A stretch of 64,000 nt of DNA. It comes from Niveibacterium sp. SC-1. GTDB taxonomy: Bacteria > Pseudomonadota > Gammaproteobacteria > Burkholderiales > Rhodocyclaceae. Shown here in pieces: positions 27,385 to 36,279 of the stretch (positions are counted from its first letter, which is position 1; each line of letters begins with the position of its first letter). A program made the translations under genes and the position numbers. The stretch lies in assembly GCF_038235435.1 (NCBI RefSeq), contig NZ_CP151275.1:4588001-4652000 (forward strand). Direction: 5' to 3'. Under the pieces are notes generated by a model. It had not been told where the DNA came from. It ran no database searches and was given only the letters and a program-made list of their open reading frames with translations.

Positions 27385-29769
27385 TCAGTTGCGCAGGGGC
27401 TTGCCGGTTTCCATCATGTGCGCAATGCGCTGCTGCGTCTTCGCGGTCTTGAGCAGATCGACGAACTGCGCGCGCTCGACGTCGAGCAGCCACTTCTCGC
27501 TCACCAGCGCGCCGCTCTCCACCTCGCCGCCGCACAGGGCCACGGCCGCGGCGCGGGACACGGTGTAGTCGTGCGCGGAGATCATGCCGCCGTCGCGCAT
27601 GTTCACCAGCATCATCTCCAGCGTGGCGATGCCGTTACGGCCCGCGACCGGGATGCCTGCGGGCGAGAGCAACGGACGCCAGGCGGAATCGGCCATCGCG
27701 AGCGCGTTGCGGCGCGCGACGTGCAGTACTTCGTTCGGGTTGAGCACCACCACGTCCTCGGCCTTGAGCAGCCCCATCTCGCGCGCGTTCTTCGCGCTCT
27801 TCGAGACATTGGCCATGGCGACGTTGGTGAACACCGACTGGAGGAAGTTCATCGGGTCGTTGGTCGCGGTGCGCGCGGCCGCCTGCGCGGCGCGGATCGC
27901 GAATTCCTTGCAGCCGCCACCCGCGGGGATCAGACCCACGCCGGCTTCCACGAGGCCGATGTAGCTTTCCAGCGCGGTCACCGCGCGCGGCGAATGCATC
28001 ACGAACTCGCAGCCACCGCCCAGGGCCATGCCGACCACGGCGGTGATGACCGGGATCTGCGCGTACTTGATGGCCATGGAGGTCGCCTGGAAATTGGCGA
28101 TCACCTTCTCCAGCGCGGCGAAGTCGCCGGCCTCCAGCACGGGCTGCATCTGCTTGAGGTTCGCACCCACCGAGAAGGGCGGGGTCGGCTGCCAGATCAC
28201 CAGGCCGTCGTACTCCTTCTCGGCACGCTTGATGGCTTCCTGCACGCCATCAAGCACCTCGGAGCCGACCGAGCACATCTTGCTCTTGAAGGAGAGGATG
28301 GCGACGCGCTTGCCGTCTTCGTCGCCCAGCGTCCACATGCGCACGCCTTCGGATTCCCACAGCGTGGTGCCGCGTTCCTGCGGCTCGCCGAAGACGCGCT
28401 CGGGGAAGAGCTGGCGCTGATACACCGGCAGTTGCGAACGGCCCTGCAGCGCGTTGGCAGAAGCGGAGTAGGAACCCGTGGCTTCATGCACGCCTTCGCG
28501 TGAGAAGACCCAGGCCGGCAGCGGTGCCTTGGCCATGGCCTTGCCCGCTTCGATGTCGGCGGAGATGGCCTGTGCGATCTCACGCCAGCCGGCGGCTTGC
28601 CAGGTCTCGAACGGACCTTGCTGCCAGCCGAAGCCCCAGCGCATCGCGAAGTCCACATCGCGCGCGTTGTTGGCGATGTCGGAGAGATGCAGCGCCACAT
28701 AGTGGAAGACGTCGCGGAAGATCGCCCACAGGAACTGCGCCTGCGGATGGCTGCTCGCGCGCAGTTGGGCGAAGCGCTCTGCGGGGTTGCGGTTCTTCAG
28801 GATGGCGACGACTTCCTCTGCGGCAACACCGGCCGCATCGCGGTAGTCCTGCTCCTTGAGGTCCAGCACCTTGATCTGCTTGCCGTCCTTGCGGAACACG
28901 CCGGCCTTGGTCTTCTGGCCCAGCGCGCCCTTGGCAATCAGGCCGGAAAGCCAGGCCGGCACGGCGTAGTAGCTCGCCCACGGATCGTTCGGCAGGTTGT
29001 CGGTCATGGTCTTGATGACGTGCGCCATCGTGTCCAGGCCGACCACGTCCGCGGTGCGGTAGGTGGCGGACTTGGGGCGGCCGATCAAGGGACCGGTGAG
29101 CGCATCGACTTCGTCGAAACCCAGACCGAAGGCCTGCGTGTGATGCATCACCGCGAGGATGGAGAACACGCCCACACGGTTGGCGACGAAGTTCGGCGTG
29201 TCCAGCGCGCGCACCACGCTCTTGCCGAGCGTGGTGGTGAGGAAGGCTTCCAGCGTGTCGAGCAGCGCGGGCTCGGTGCCCTTGCAGGGGATCAGCTCCA
29301 CCAGCGACATGTAGCGCGGCGGGTTGAAGAAGTGCACGCCGCAGAAGCGCGGGCGCAGCGACTCCGGGCAGCCTTCGGCCAGCGCGTTGATCGAGAGACC
29401 CGAGGTGTTGGTGGCGAAGATCGCGTCGCCGCGCACATGCGGTGCGACCTTGGCGTAGAGGTCGCGCTTCCACTCCATCTTCTCGGCGATCGCCTCGATG
29501 ATGAGGTCGCAGTCGGCCAGCCTGGCGAGGTCGCGCTCGTAGTTGGCGGCCTCGATGTACTGCACGCGGTCTGCCGTGGCGAGCGGGCTCGGCTCCAGTT
29601 TCTTGAGGCCGTCCAGCGCCTTCCTGACGATGCCGTTGGGATCGCCTTCCTTGGCCGGAAGATCGAACAGGATCACCGGCACTTCGGCGTTGGCGCAGTG
29701 GGCGGCGATCTGCGCCCCCATCACGCCGGCACCCAGCACCGCGACCTTGCGGATGATGAATTTGCTCAC
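27385..29769 (-). CDS. fadN: 3-hydroxyacyl-CoA dehydrogenase / enoyl-CoA hydratase fusion (FadN/FadB type)
   Basis: A 794-residue bifunctional enzyme started at GTG 29769 (read as Met), with GAGGAG upstream and the Rossmann motif GAGVMG at residues 13-18; the open frame continues upstream without similarity. The N-terminal half is the NAD-dependent dehydrogenase (FCGVHFFNPPRYMSLVELI, with the catalytic His). The C-terminal half is the hydratase/isomerase (GMALGGGCEFVMHSPRAVTA). This order, dehydrogenase first, and the length match FadN, not the E. coli FadB order. It works with the FadA thiolase just downstream. Confidence 0.88.
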   Translation of the reverse strand: MSKFIIRKVAVLGAGVMGAQIAAHCANAEVPVILFDLPAKEGDPNGIVRKALDGLKKLEPSPLATADRVQYIEAANYERDLARLADCDLIIEAIAEKMEWKRDLYAKVAPHVRGDAIFATNTSGLSINALAEGCPESLRPRFCGVHFFNPPRYMSLVELIPCKGTEPALLDTLEAFLTTTLGKSVVRALDTPNFVANRVGVFSILAVMHHTQAFGLGFDEVDALTGPLIGRPKSATYRTADVVGLDTMAHVIKTMTDNLPNDPWASYYAVPAWLSGLIAKGALGQKTKAGVFRKDGKQIKVLDLKEQDYRDAAGVAAEEVVAILKNRNPAERFAQLRASSHPQAQFLWAIFRDVFHYVALHLSDIANNARDVDFAMRWGFGWQQGPFETWQAAGWREIAQAISADIEAGKAMAKAPLPAWVFSREGVHEATGSYSASANALQGRSQLPVYQRQLFPERVFGEPQERGTTLWESEGVRMWTLGDEDGKRVAILSFKSKMCSVGSEVLDGVQEAIKRAEKEYDGLVIWQPTPPFSVGANLKQMQPVLEAGDFAALEKVIANFQATSMAIKYAQIPVITAVVGMALGGGCEFVMHSPRAVTALESYIGLVEAGVGLIPAGGGCKEFAIRAAQAAARTATNDPMNFLQSVFTNVAMANVSKSAKNAREMGLLKAEDVVVLNPNEVLHVARRNALAMADSAWRPLLSPAGIPVAGRNGIATLEMMLVNMRDGGMISAHDYTVSRAAAVALCGGEVESGALVSEKWLLDVERAQFVDLLKTAKTQQRIAHMMETGKPLRN

Positions 29770-29966
29770 GGGAGAACTCCTCGGAGAGAGAGCACTGCGT
29801 CCGCAATGCCGCGGCCCCCCGGCCACGGCGGACGAGTGCTTTAGACGATGCAAAAGAGAGATGGAAACGACGTCGATCTTCTGCGGACCCGGCGCCCAGG
29901 CCCGTAGAGCATCGCGCCGGGGCGACGCGGCTTCTCGCCGCATCGCCCACGGATCAAGCCCGGTGC

Positions 29967-31373
29967 TTAGAAGTAGTAGTTGAGCTGGGCGGACAGGATG
30001 TCCACCGAGTTGTCGTACTCACCCTTGACCGTGCCGCGCACCACCGGGTTGGTGGTGTTGATGCCACCCGGGTTGTAGTCCGCGTGGTAGCCGCTGTCGT
30101 TGATCGGCGCGTTCTTCACGAAGATGTGCGTGTAGCCGAAGTCCATCGACAGGTTGGGCGTGAACAGATAGTTCATGCCGAAGGACAGCCAGGTGCGGTC
30201 GTTGTCCGGCAGACGCGGCGTGCGATGCTCATCGTCAACCGGCGACTGGTCGTAGGCCACGCCCGCACGCAGCTTGATGGCGTCGCTGTACTGGTAGGCG
30301 CCGCCCAACGCAACGCGCCAGGTGTCCTTCCAGTTGAAGTAGGACGAGGCCAGCAGGGTGCCGTTGGTGCGGTAGATGTCGAGCGTCTTGATGCTGGACC
30401 AGCCGGTGCGCGCGATGTCGCCCTGGATGCTCCACTTCTCGTCGATCTGCTGGAAGGCCGACAGGGTCCAGGTGTCCGGCAGCTTGATCGTCACGCGGGC
30501 CGGACCGTTAGGGGTGAGCGCCGCCACCGCGGGATCGAAGGTCGCGCCGAAGCTCGGGCGCTGGAACGTCACGTCACCTTCGACGGTGTGCTCGATCGAG
30601 GAGCGATAGGCCAGGCCCACGCGGGTGGTCTGCGAGATCTGCCAGGCCAGGCCCAGGTTCCAGCCCCACTCGTTGGAATCGCCCGAGACGGAGGAATGAC
30701 CTTCCTTGTTGGTGAAGGCGCCAGCTGCTGCAGCGCCCTGACAGACGACTGCCGGAGCCACGGACGGGCAGGCACCGCCGACCAGCGCGCCGAAGTTCAC
30801 CGCCTGCGACAGTTCCGCGCTGAAGTGCTGGTAGCTCACGCCGCCACCGATCGCGAAGCTGTCGGTGACCTTCCAGGCGAAGGAGGGGTTGATGTCGAAC
30901 GATTGGACGTCGGAGACATCGGCCTGGTAGCGACCCATCCAGCCCTTGTCGTACTCGGTCTTCAGGCCGAAGGGCGCGCCGATCGCGAGGCCTGCGGAGA
31001 AGCGGTCATTGATGCCCCAGGTGGCGTTGAGCGCGGGCACCGGCGTCCAGTCGCCGGCGTCGCCGCCCTCGCCGCCCAGTTTGTCGGGCGTGGTCGCGGC
31101 CGGCAGGGTGCTGCCGTTGTTCTTGAACTTCGCGGTCGGCTTGACCACGTCGAGCGAACCGCTGATCTGGTTGCGGTTCTTCATGAACACCATGGCGGCC
31201 GGGTTGTAGAACGCGGTACTCGCATCCTCTGCCGCGGCCGCGGTACCAGCGCCTGCATTGCCGCTGATCACGGCACTGTTCTCCAGCAGCTGGAAGGCCG
31301 AAGCGTGGGCCGAAGCCGCCGCCAGCGTGCCCAGCGCGGCTGCTACCAATTGGGCGATATAAGTCTTTTTCAT
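29967..31373 (-). CDS. fadL: Long-chain fatty acid outer-membrane transporter (FadL family)
   Basis: A 468-residue outer-membrane beta barrel. The ATG at 31373 has GAGGAGA upstream and gives a clean signal peptide (MKKTYIAQLVAAALGTLAAASAHA). The mature start ASAFQLLENSAVISGNAGAG followed by EDASTAFYNPAAM is the family's N-terminal hatch signature, and the C-terminus ends in Phe, as usual for barrels. It imports long-chain fatty acids for the enzymes encoded around it. It lies between the thioesterase and FadN-type genes on the minus strand. Confidence 0.92.
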   Translation of the reverse strand: MKKTYIAQLVAAALGTLAAASAHASAFQLLENSAVISGNAGAGTAAAAEDASTAFYNPAAMVFMKNRNQISGSLDVVKPTAKFKNNGSTLPAATTPDKLGGEGGDAGDWTPVPALNATWGINDRFSAGLAIGAPFGLKTEYDKGWMGRYQADVSDVQSFDINPSFAWKVTDSFAIGGGVSYQHFSAELSQAVNFGALVGGACPSVAPAVVCQGAAAAGAFTNKEGHSSVSGDSNEWGWNLGLAWQISQTTRVGLAYRSSIEHTVEGDVTFQRPSFGATFDPAVAALTPNGPARVTIKLPDTWTLSAFQQIDEKWSIQGDIARTGWSSIKTLDIYRTNGTLLASSYFNWKDTWRVALGGAYQYSDAIKLRAGVAYDQSPVDDEHRTPRLPDNDRTWLSFGMNYLFTPNLSMDFGYTHIFVKNAPINDSGYHADYNPGGINTTNPVVRGTVKGEYDNSVDILSAQLNYYF

Positions 31374-31435
31374 TGCGTGGTATCTCCTCTCTCTCGATTC
31401 GCACCCTTGGGTAGAGGTGTCGGTGTGCGCCTTGG

Positions 31436-31840
31436 TCATCGGACTTCCGGCGGTACTTCGCGTTTGCTGCCCTGCGCGTCGATAGCGACATAGGTCAGCT
31501 GTGCTTCGGTCACCTTCACAACCTGCGGGTTGGCGGGGTTGCGTTCGGCGTAGACGTGGACATCCACCGTGATCGAAGTTCTGCCGACCTTCACGACATC
31601 AGCATAGAAGCTGACGAGGTCGCCGACGCTCACGGCTTGCTTGAAAAGGAATGAGTTCACCGCGACGGTGGCCACACGGCCCCGGGCACGGCGTACCGCG
31701 GGCACCGAGCCCGCGAGGTCGACGTTGGACATGATCCAGCCGCCGAAAACATCGCCCGCGAAGTTCAGGTCGCGCGGCATGGGAATCAGACGCAGCGCAG
31801 GCTGCTTGTCCGATGCGTGGGGGAGAAAGTCGTCATCCAT
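31436..31840 (-). CDS. Acyl-CoA thioesterase (YciA-like hotdog)
   Basis: A 134-residue hotdog-fold protein. LRLIPMPRDLNFAGDVFGGWIMSNVDLAGSVPA carries the helix with the catalytic Asp region, and VNSFLFKQAVSVGDLVSFYADVVKVGRTSITVDVHVYAER is the strand-rich part, as in YciA/acyl-CoA thioesterase II-like enzymes that hydrolyse acyl-CoA to free acid and CoA. In a beta-oxidation locus it would recycle CoA or relieve acyl-CoA build-up. It starts 62 bp upstream of fadL on the same strand. Confidence 0.85.
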   Translation of the reverse strand: MDDDFLPHASDKQPALRLIPMPRDLNFAGDVFGGWIMSNVDLAGSVPAVRRARGRVATVAVNSFLFKQAVSVGDLVSFYADVVKVGRTSITVDVHVYAERNPANPQVVKVTEAQLTYVAIDAQGSKREVPPEVR

Positions 31841-31874
31841 GGGACGGGGGATTCCTTTGTTGCGTGCGTCTTCA

Positions 31875-31995
31875 GAAGGCGCGAAGAAATCGCAGCGAGC
31901 GGTCCAAGGCCCAAGGGAGACGCGCAGCCGTACTGGAGTACGGCGAGCATCGGAGCTTCGGCATCGGGGCGCGCAGTAGATTCATTCGCGTCTTC
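31875..31995. repeat. 121-bp element with terminal inverted repeats
   Basis: GAAGGCGCGAAGAAATC (31875-31891) is repeated inverted and slightly changed as GATTCATTCGCGTCTTC (31979-31995), with 14 of 17 bases matching. A strong inner hairpin, GCCGTACT/AGTACGGC, lies at 31927-31944. The element fills the gap between fadJ and the thioesterase gene and touches the fadJ stop. It has no open frame of note. Confidence 0.65.
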
Positions 31996-33930
31996 TCAGG
32001 CCCCCGGCTGGGAACCGAGGTAGTTCATGGGGCCACCGGTGTAGGGGGCGAAACCGGTGCCGAAGATCACGCCGGCGTCGGCGAGATCCGCATCGGCCAC
32101 CACCGACTGGTCGACCAGTCGGCGGGTGGCGTCGAGCATGGGTTGCACGAGGCGCTGCGCGAGCCCCGCCGGCGCCGTGGCGCCCTGGGCCTTCTGCGCA
32201 CGGCCGTCCTGCCAGACGTAGAAGCCGCGACCGCTCTTCTTGCCGAGCTGCCCTGCCTGCATCAGCTCGGCCAGCTTCTTAGGCGGCTGGGCCGCGCCGG
32301 TGAGGCCCTTGCCGGCGGCCATGGCGATGTCGAGACCCACGGTGTCCGCGAGTTCGATCGGGCCCATGGGCATGCCGAAGGCAAGCGCCGCGGCATCCAC
32401 CGCTTCGGGCGCGATGCCTTCGTCCACACAGCGCATGGCTTCGAGCAGATAGGGGCCGAGCACCGCATTGACGAGGAAGCCCGGCGCGCTCTTCACCGGC
32501 AGCGGCAGCTTCTCGATCTTGCGCACGAAGGCGGCGGCGCGCTTGGCGACTTCCGGGTCGGTGTTGGCCGCGCTCACCACTTCGACCAGCGGCATCTTGG
32601 GCACCGGGTTGAAGAAGTGGATGCCGACCAGACGCTCCGGACGGGTGAAGCCCGCGGCGATGTCTTCCAGGCGCAGCGAGGAGGTGTTGGTGGCAACGAT
32701 GGCGTCGGCCTTGGCGCGCGCCTCGATGTCGCGGAAGAGTGCCTGCTTGGCCTCGAGGTTCTCGTAGATCGCCTCGATGATCACGTCCGCCTGTGCGATG
32801 CCCGCGCCTTGCGGATCGGCCACCAGGCGATCGAGCGCGAAGCGCACCTGCTTCTCGTCGCCGCGGTAGCGCTTGGTGTAGAGCTCGGCGGCGCGCTTGA
32901 TCGCCGGCGCGATGCGCTCGACGTTCTGGTCCTGCAGGGTCACGGTCATGCCGCGCATCGCGCACACGGCCGCGATGTCGCCGCCCATCACGCCGGCACC
33001 GACCACGTGCACATGGCGCGGCGCGAAGTCCGATTCCTTGCCGAAGCCCTTGAGACGTTCCTGCAGGAAGAACACGCGGACCAGATTCGCGGTCGTCTTC
33101 GAGCCGAAGATCGCATCGAGCGACGAGGACGAACTGCCCGGCACCGCCAGCGCATTGCCACCGAAATTGGCCCAGATGTCGATGATCGCGTAGGGCGCCG
33201 GGTAGTGTTCCTGGCGCGCACGCTTGGCGACCTGCTTGCGCGCGCCCTTGACCACCATGCCCTTGAGCGGGCCCAGCATCAGGCGCTGCATCAGCGGCAG
33301 CTTGCGCGGCGCGCGATTCGAGAGCACCAGCATGCGGGCGGTGTTCTCCATCACGCGCGGCGGCACGCATTCGTCGGCGAGACCCATCTTCTTCGCGCGG
33401 CGTGCGTCGATGTTCTTGCCGGTGAGCATCATGTCCAGCGCGGCGGTCGGGCCGACCACTTGCGGCAGGCGCAGCATGCCGCCCCAGCCGGGAACGATGC
33501 CCAGCATGACTTCGGGAAGCGCGAGCTTGGTGCCGGGTTCATCGACCGTGACGCGGTAGCGGCAGGCGAGCGAGAGTTCGAGGCCGCCACCCATGCAGTG
33601 GCCGCGGATCAGCGCCAGGGTCGGATAGCCCACGGCGGCGAGGCGATTGAAGAGGTTCCAGCCGCGCTCGACGATCGTGCGTGCATCGGCGGGGCTCGCG
33701 ATGCGGGTGAATTCTTCGATGTTGGCACCGGCAATAAAGCCCGCGCTCTTGCCCGAACGGATCACCAGGCCCTTGGGCGGCTCGCGGTCGAGCACGTCCA
33801 GCACGCCGGCGAATTCGGCCATCACCTCGGCCCCCAGGGTGTTGGCCGAGGACTCGGCGACGTCCAGCGTGAGCCAGGCGAGGCCCAGGGCATCGCGGGT
33901 GAGTTGCCAGTGGCGGAAAGTGGTGTCCAT
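31996..33930 (-). CDS. fadJ: Enoyl-CoA hydratase / 3-hydroxyacyl-CoA dehydrogenase fusion (FadJ/FadB type)
   Basis: A 644-residue multifunctional enzyme with hydratase first. The crotonase domain (residues 1-190) has GFIAGANIEEF and GHCMGGGLELS with Glu118, plus LPEVMLGIVPGWGG with Glu140, the expected pair of catalytic acids. After a linker comes the Rossmann motif GAGVMG (311-316) and the dehydrogenase signature GIHFFNPVPKMPLVEVV. It is shorter than E. coli FadJ (714). It overlaps the DegV stop by one base (TGATG), and works with the thiolase encoded two genes upstream. Confidence 0.9.
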   Translation of the reverse strand: MDTTFRHWQLTRDALGLAWLTLDVAESSANTLGAEVMAEFAGVLDVLDREPPKGLVIRSGKSAGFIAGANIEEFTRIASPADARTIVERGWNLFNRLAAVGYPTLALIRGHCMGGGLELSLACRYRVTVDEPGTKLALPEVMLGIVPGWGGMLRLPQVVGPTAALDMMLTGKNIDARRAKKMGLADECVPPRVMENTARMLVLSNRAPRKLPLMQRLMLGPLKGMVVKGARKQVAKRARQEHYPAPYAIIDIWANFGGNALAVPGSSSSSLDAIFGSKTTANLVRVFFLQERLKGFGKESDFAPRHVHVVGAGVMGGDIAAVCAMRGMTVTLQDQNVERIAPAIKRAAELYTKRYRGDEKQVRFALDRLVADPQGAGIAQADVIIEAIYENLEAKQALFRDIEARAKADAIVATNTSSLRLEDIAAGFTRPERLVGIHFFNPVPKMPLVEVVSAANTDPEVAKRAAAFVRKIEKLPLPVKSAPGFLVNAVLGPYLLEAMRCVDEGIAPEAVDAAALAFGMPMGPIELADTVGLDIAMAAGKGLTGAAQPPKKLAELMQAGQLGKKSGRGFYVWQDGRAQKAQGATAPAGLAQRLVQPMLDATRRLVDQSVVADADLADAGVIFGTGFAPYTGGPMNYLGSQPGA

Positions 33931-34883
33931 CAGATGCGTTCTTCGAATTGGTGTTTGTCGGAGACGAAGGCCACGCTCACGCAGCCCGGTCCCGTGTGTA
34001 CGCCGCCGGCCATGCTCATGGGCGCAACCAGCAGCTCGACGCCGCGTCCGTCGCAGGCGTCCTTGAGCCGCGCGAAGCCCGGCAGGTGCGCGACATTGGC
34101 CGGATCGCCACCGAAGCCGATGCAGATCTGCGGCACCAGGAGTCCCGCCTGCACCGCACGGGTGACATTGGCGAACATGGTCTCCACGGCGGGATCGAAA
34201 TGCCGCAGCTTGGCCACTGCGCCGGTGTCGTCCATGTGGCCGCGGAGAATGGGCTTCACGTCGAACACCGAGCCCAGGGTGTAGCCGGCCCAGTTCAGAC
34301 TTTTGTCGCCACGGCGCGAGGCGCGCTTGTACAGGTGGAAGAGATCGGGCGGCACCATGTAGGCGTAGGTGTGCGGCACGAACTCGCGCACCCGGTGGTC
34401 GATCTCGGAGGGCAGCTTGCCTTCGCGCAGCATGCGCACGATCTCGGCGGCCAGCACCGCAGTGCCGGTGAAGAGATTGCGACTATTGATCACCGCCAGG
34501 GTGAAGCGGGCCGAGAGGCCGGCCGCGCGACGGATCTCGCGGTATTTGGCGACGATGCCGAAGCTCGCCTTCATCGCGTTGTCGTAGACCTGGCTGCGCG
34601 AGGCAGTGACGGTGAGACAGAAGACGTGGTCGTACTCGAGCACGAGGCGTTCGAGGAAGAGCTGCTCGATCGCCTCGGCCGTGTAGGGCATGGAGTCGGC
34701 GAAGTTTTCGTCGCGCACCTCGGCCATCTTGCGATGGAAGGCCAGTGTCTGCGACTCGTCCCGCAAGTCCTCCAGCACCTGATCGCTCACCCGCATCGAG
34801 ATGGGCATCAGCGCGATCTCGCCGGAGTCGAAATAGCTCCGGGGCAGATCGCAGGTGGAGTCGACCAGGAGTCCGATCTTCAT
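33930..34883 (-). CDS. DegV family fatty-acid-binding protein
   Basis: A 317-residue two-domain DegV protein (PF02645), started at the ATG at 34883. IGLLVDSTCDLP at the N-terminus is the hallmark. DegV/FakB proteins carry a bound fatty acid and, in Gram-positive bacteria, hand it to the kinase FakA; no FakA-like gene is seen here. It sits seven bases after the thiolase stop and overlaps the fadJ start by one base, so it is a true member of the beta-oxidation operon. A role as a fatty-acid carrier or regulator is inferred. Confidence 0.85.
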   Translation of the reverse strand: MKIGLLVDSTCDLPRSYFDSGEIALMPISMRVSDQVLEDLRDESQTLAFHRKMAEVRDENFADSMPYTAEAIEQLFLERLVLEYDHVFCLTVTASRSQVYDNAMKASFGIVAKYREIRRAAGLSARFTLAVINSRNLFTGTAVLAAEIVRMLREGKLPSEIDHRVREFVPHTYAYMVPPDLFHLYKRASRRGDKSLNWAGYTLGSVFDVKPILRGHMDDTGAVAKLRHFDPAVETMFANVTRAVQAGLLVPQICIGFGGDPANVAHLPGFARLKDACDGRGVELLVAPMSMAGGVHTGPGCVSVAFVSDKHQFEERI

Positions 34884-34890
34884 CTTGACC

Positions 34891-36174
34891 TCAGAGCGCT
34901 TCGACCAGCATGGCGCCGCCCTGACCACCGCCGATGCAGATGCTGGCGATGCCGCGTTTGCCCCCGGTACGACGCAAGGTGTTGAGCAGATGCAGGACGA
35001 TGCGCGCGCCGCTGGCCCCGACCGGGTGGCCCATCGCGACCGCGCCGCCATCGACGTTGAGCATGCTTTCGTCCAGCGCGCCGAGCGCGCCGGGCAGCCC
35101 CAGCTGTTCGCGGCAGTAGCTGTCGTCCTTCCACGCTGCGATACAGGCGAGCACCTGCGCCGCGAAGGCTTCGTTGATTTCCCAGGCGTCCAGGTCGTTG
35201 AGACCGAGGCAGTGGCGCTGCAGGATCGGCGTGGCCGCATGCACCGGGCCCAGACCCATCTGGTCGGGCGCGAGACCGGCCCATTCGCTGTCCACGATGC
35301 GGCCGATCGGGGTGAGTCCGTGTTCCTTCACCGCGGCTTCCGAGGCCAGTACCAGCCAGGTGGCGCCATCGGTGATCTGCGAGCTGTTGGCCGCGGTCAC
35401 CTGGCCGTACTTCTTGTCGAAGAAGGGCTTGAGCTTTGCGAGCGCATCGGCGGTGGAGTCGGCGCGCACACCGTCGTCCTCCGCGTAGACATTGCCCTTG
35501 GCGTCGATGAGCGGCACCAGCTCCTGCGCGAAGTGCCCGGCATTGCGAGCCGCCAGCGCGCGTTGGTGGCTGCGCGCCGCGAACTCGTCCATCTGGCGAC
35601 GCGTGATGCCGAACTTGAAAGCGATGTTCTCGGCCGTCTGGCCCATGAGCTGACCGACGATCGGATCGGTGAGGCCCTTCATGATCCCGACCACCGGTGC
35701 GAGGTAGCCGAGCTTGAACTTCCTGATCGCGGCGAATTTCTGCCCCGCGGTCCGGGTGGCGTACCAGGCGGAGAGCCAGCGCACCATTGCGTCGGAGAAG
35801 AGCAGCGGCGCGCGTGAGAGCGCATCCACGCCACCGGCGAGCACGAGCTTCGAGCGGCCGGCAAGGATGTTGTTGATGCCGGAGTCGATCGCCTGCATGC
35901 CGGACGCGCAGTTGCGCATCACGGTCCAGCCCGGCACGTCGAGGCCGCAGCCCATGCGCAGCGCGACGACACGACCGATGTTCACCTCGTCGGCCGAAGG
36001 CGAGGCGCAGCCGAGGATGACTTCGTCCAGATCCTCCGGCGCGAAGCGCTGGCGCGTGAGCAGCGCGCGGCCGGTGGCCGTGGCGATGTCCGACGCGGCG
36101 AACGGGCCGGGCGCGTTGCGCGCCTTGAGGAACGGCGAACGCGCGCCGTCGATGATGTAGATCGCTTCTTTCAT
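34891..36174 (-). CDS. fadI: Acetyl-CoA C-acetyltransferase (FadI-like thiolase)
   Basis: A 427-residue thiolase, longer than the trifunctional-type FadA and similar to FadI. Active-site residues are Cys89 in VMRNCASGMQ, His383 in GGAVAMGHPVGASG and Cys413 in CIGGGQGGA. It should cleave the 3-ketoacyl-CoA made by the FadJ-type fusion encoded two genes downstream. The gap to fadE upstream is about 105 bp. It belongs to the operon psrA-fadE-thiolase-degV-fadJ. Confidence 0.9.
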   Translation of the reverse strand: MKEAIYIIDGARSPFLKARNAPGPFAASDIATATGRALLTRQRFAPEDLDEVILGCASPSADEVNIGRVVALRMGCGLDVPGWTVMRNCASGMQAIDSGINNILAGRSKLVLAGGVDALSRAPLLFSDAMVRWLSAWYATRTAGQKFAAIRKFKLGYLAPVVGIMKGLTDPIVGQLMGQTAENIAFKFGITRRQMDEFAARSHQRALAARNAGHFAQELVPLIDAKGNVYAEDDGVRADSTADALAKLKPFFDKKYGQVTAANSSQITDGATWLVLASEAAVKEHGLTPIGRIVDSEWAGLAPDQMGLGPVHAATPILQRHCLGLNDLDAWEINEAFAAQVLACIAAWKDDSYCREQLGLPGALGALDESMLNVDGGAVAMGHPVGASGARIVLHLLNTLRRTGGKRGIASICIGGGQGGAMLVEAL

Positions 36175-36279
36175 TCCTGTCCCCAGAGGGGGGACGCGGC
36201 AGACTCCCCCGAATCCACCGCGTCCCGGCGCCGCAGCCCCCCAGCCGCGACGCCTACCACGCTCTTGATCACGGGCGGC

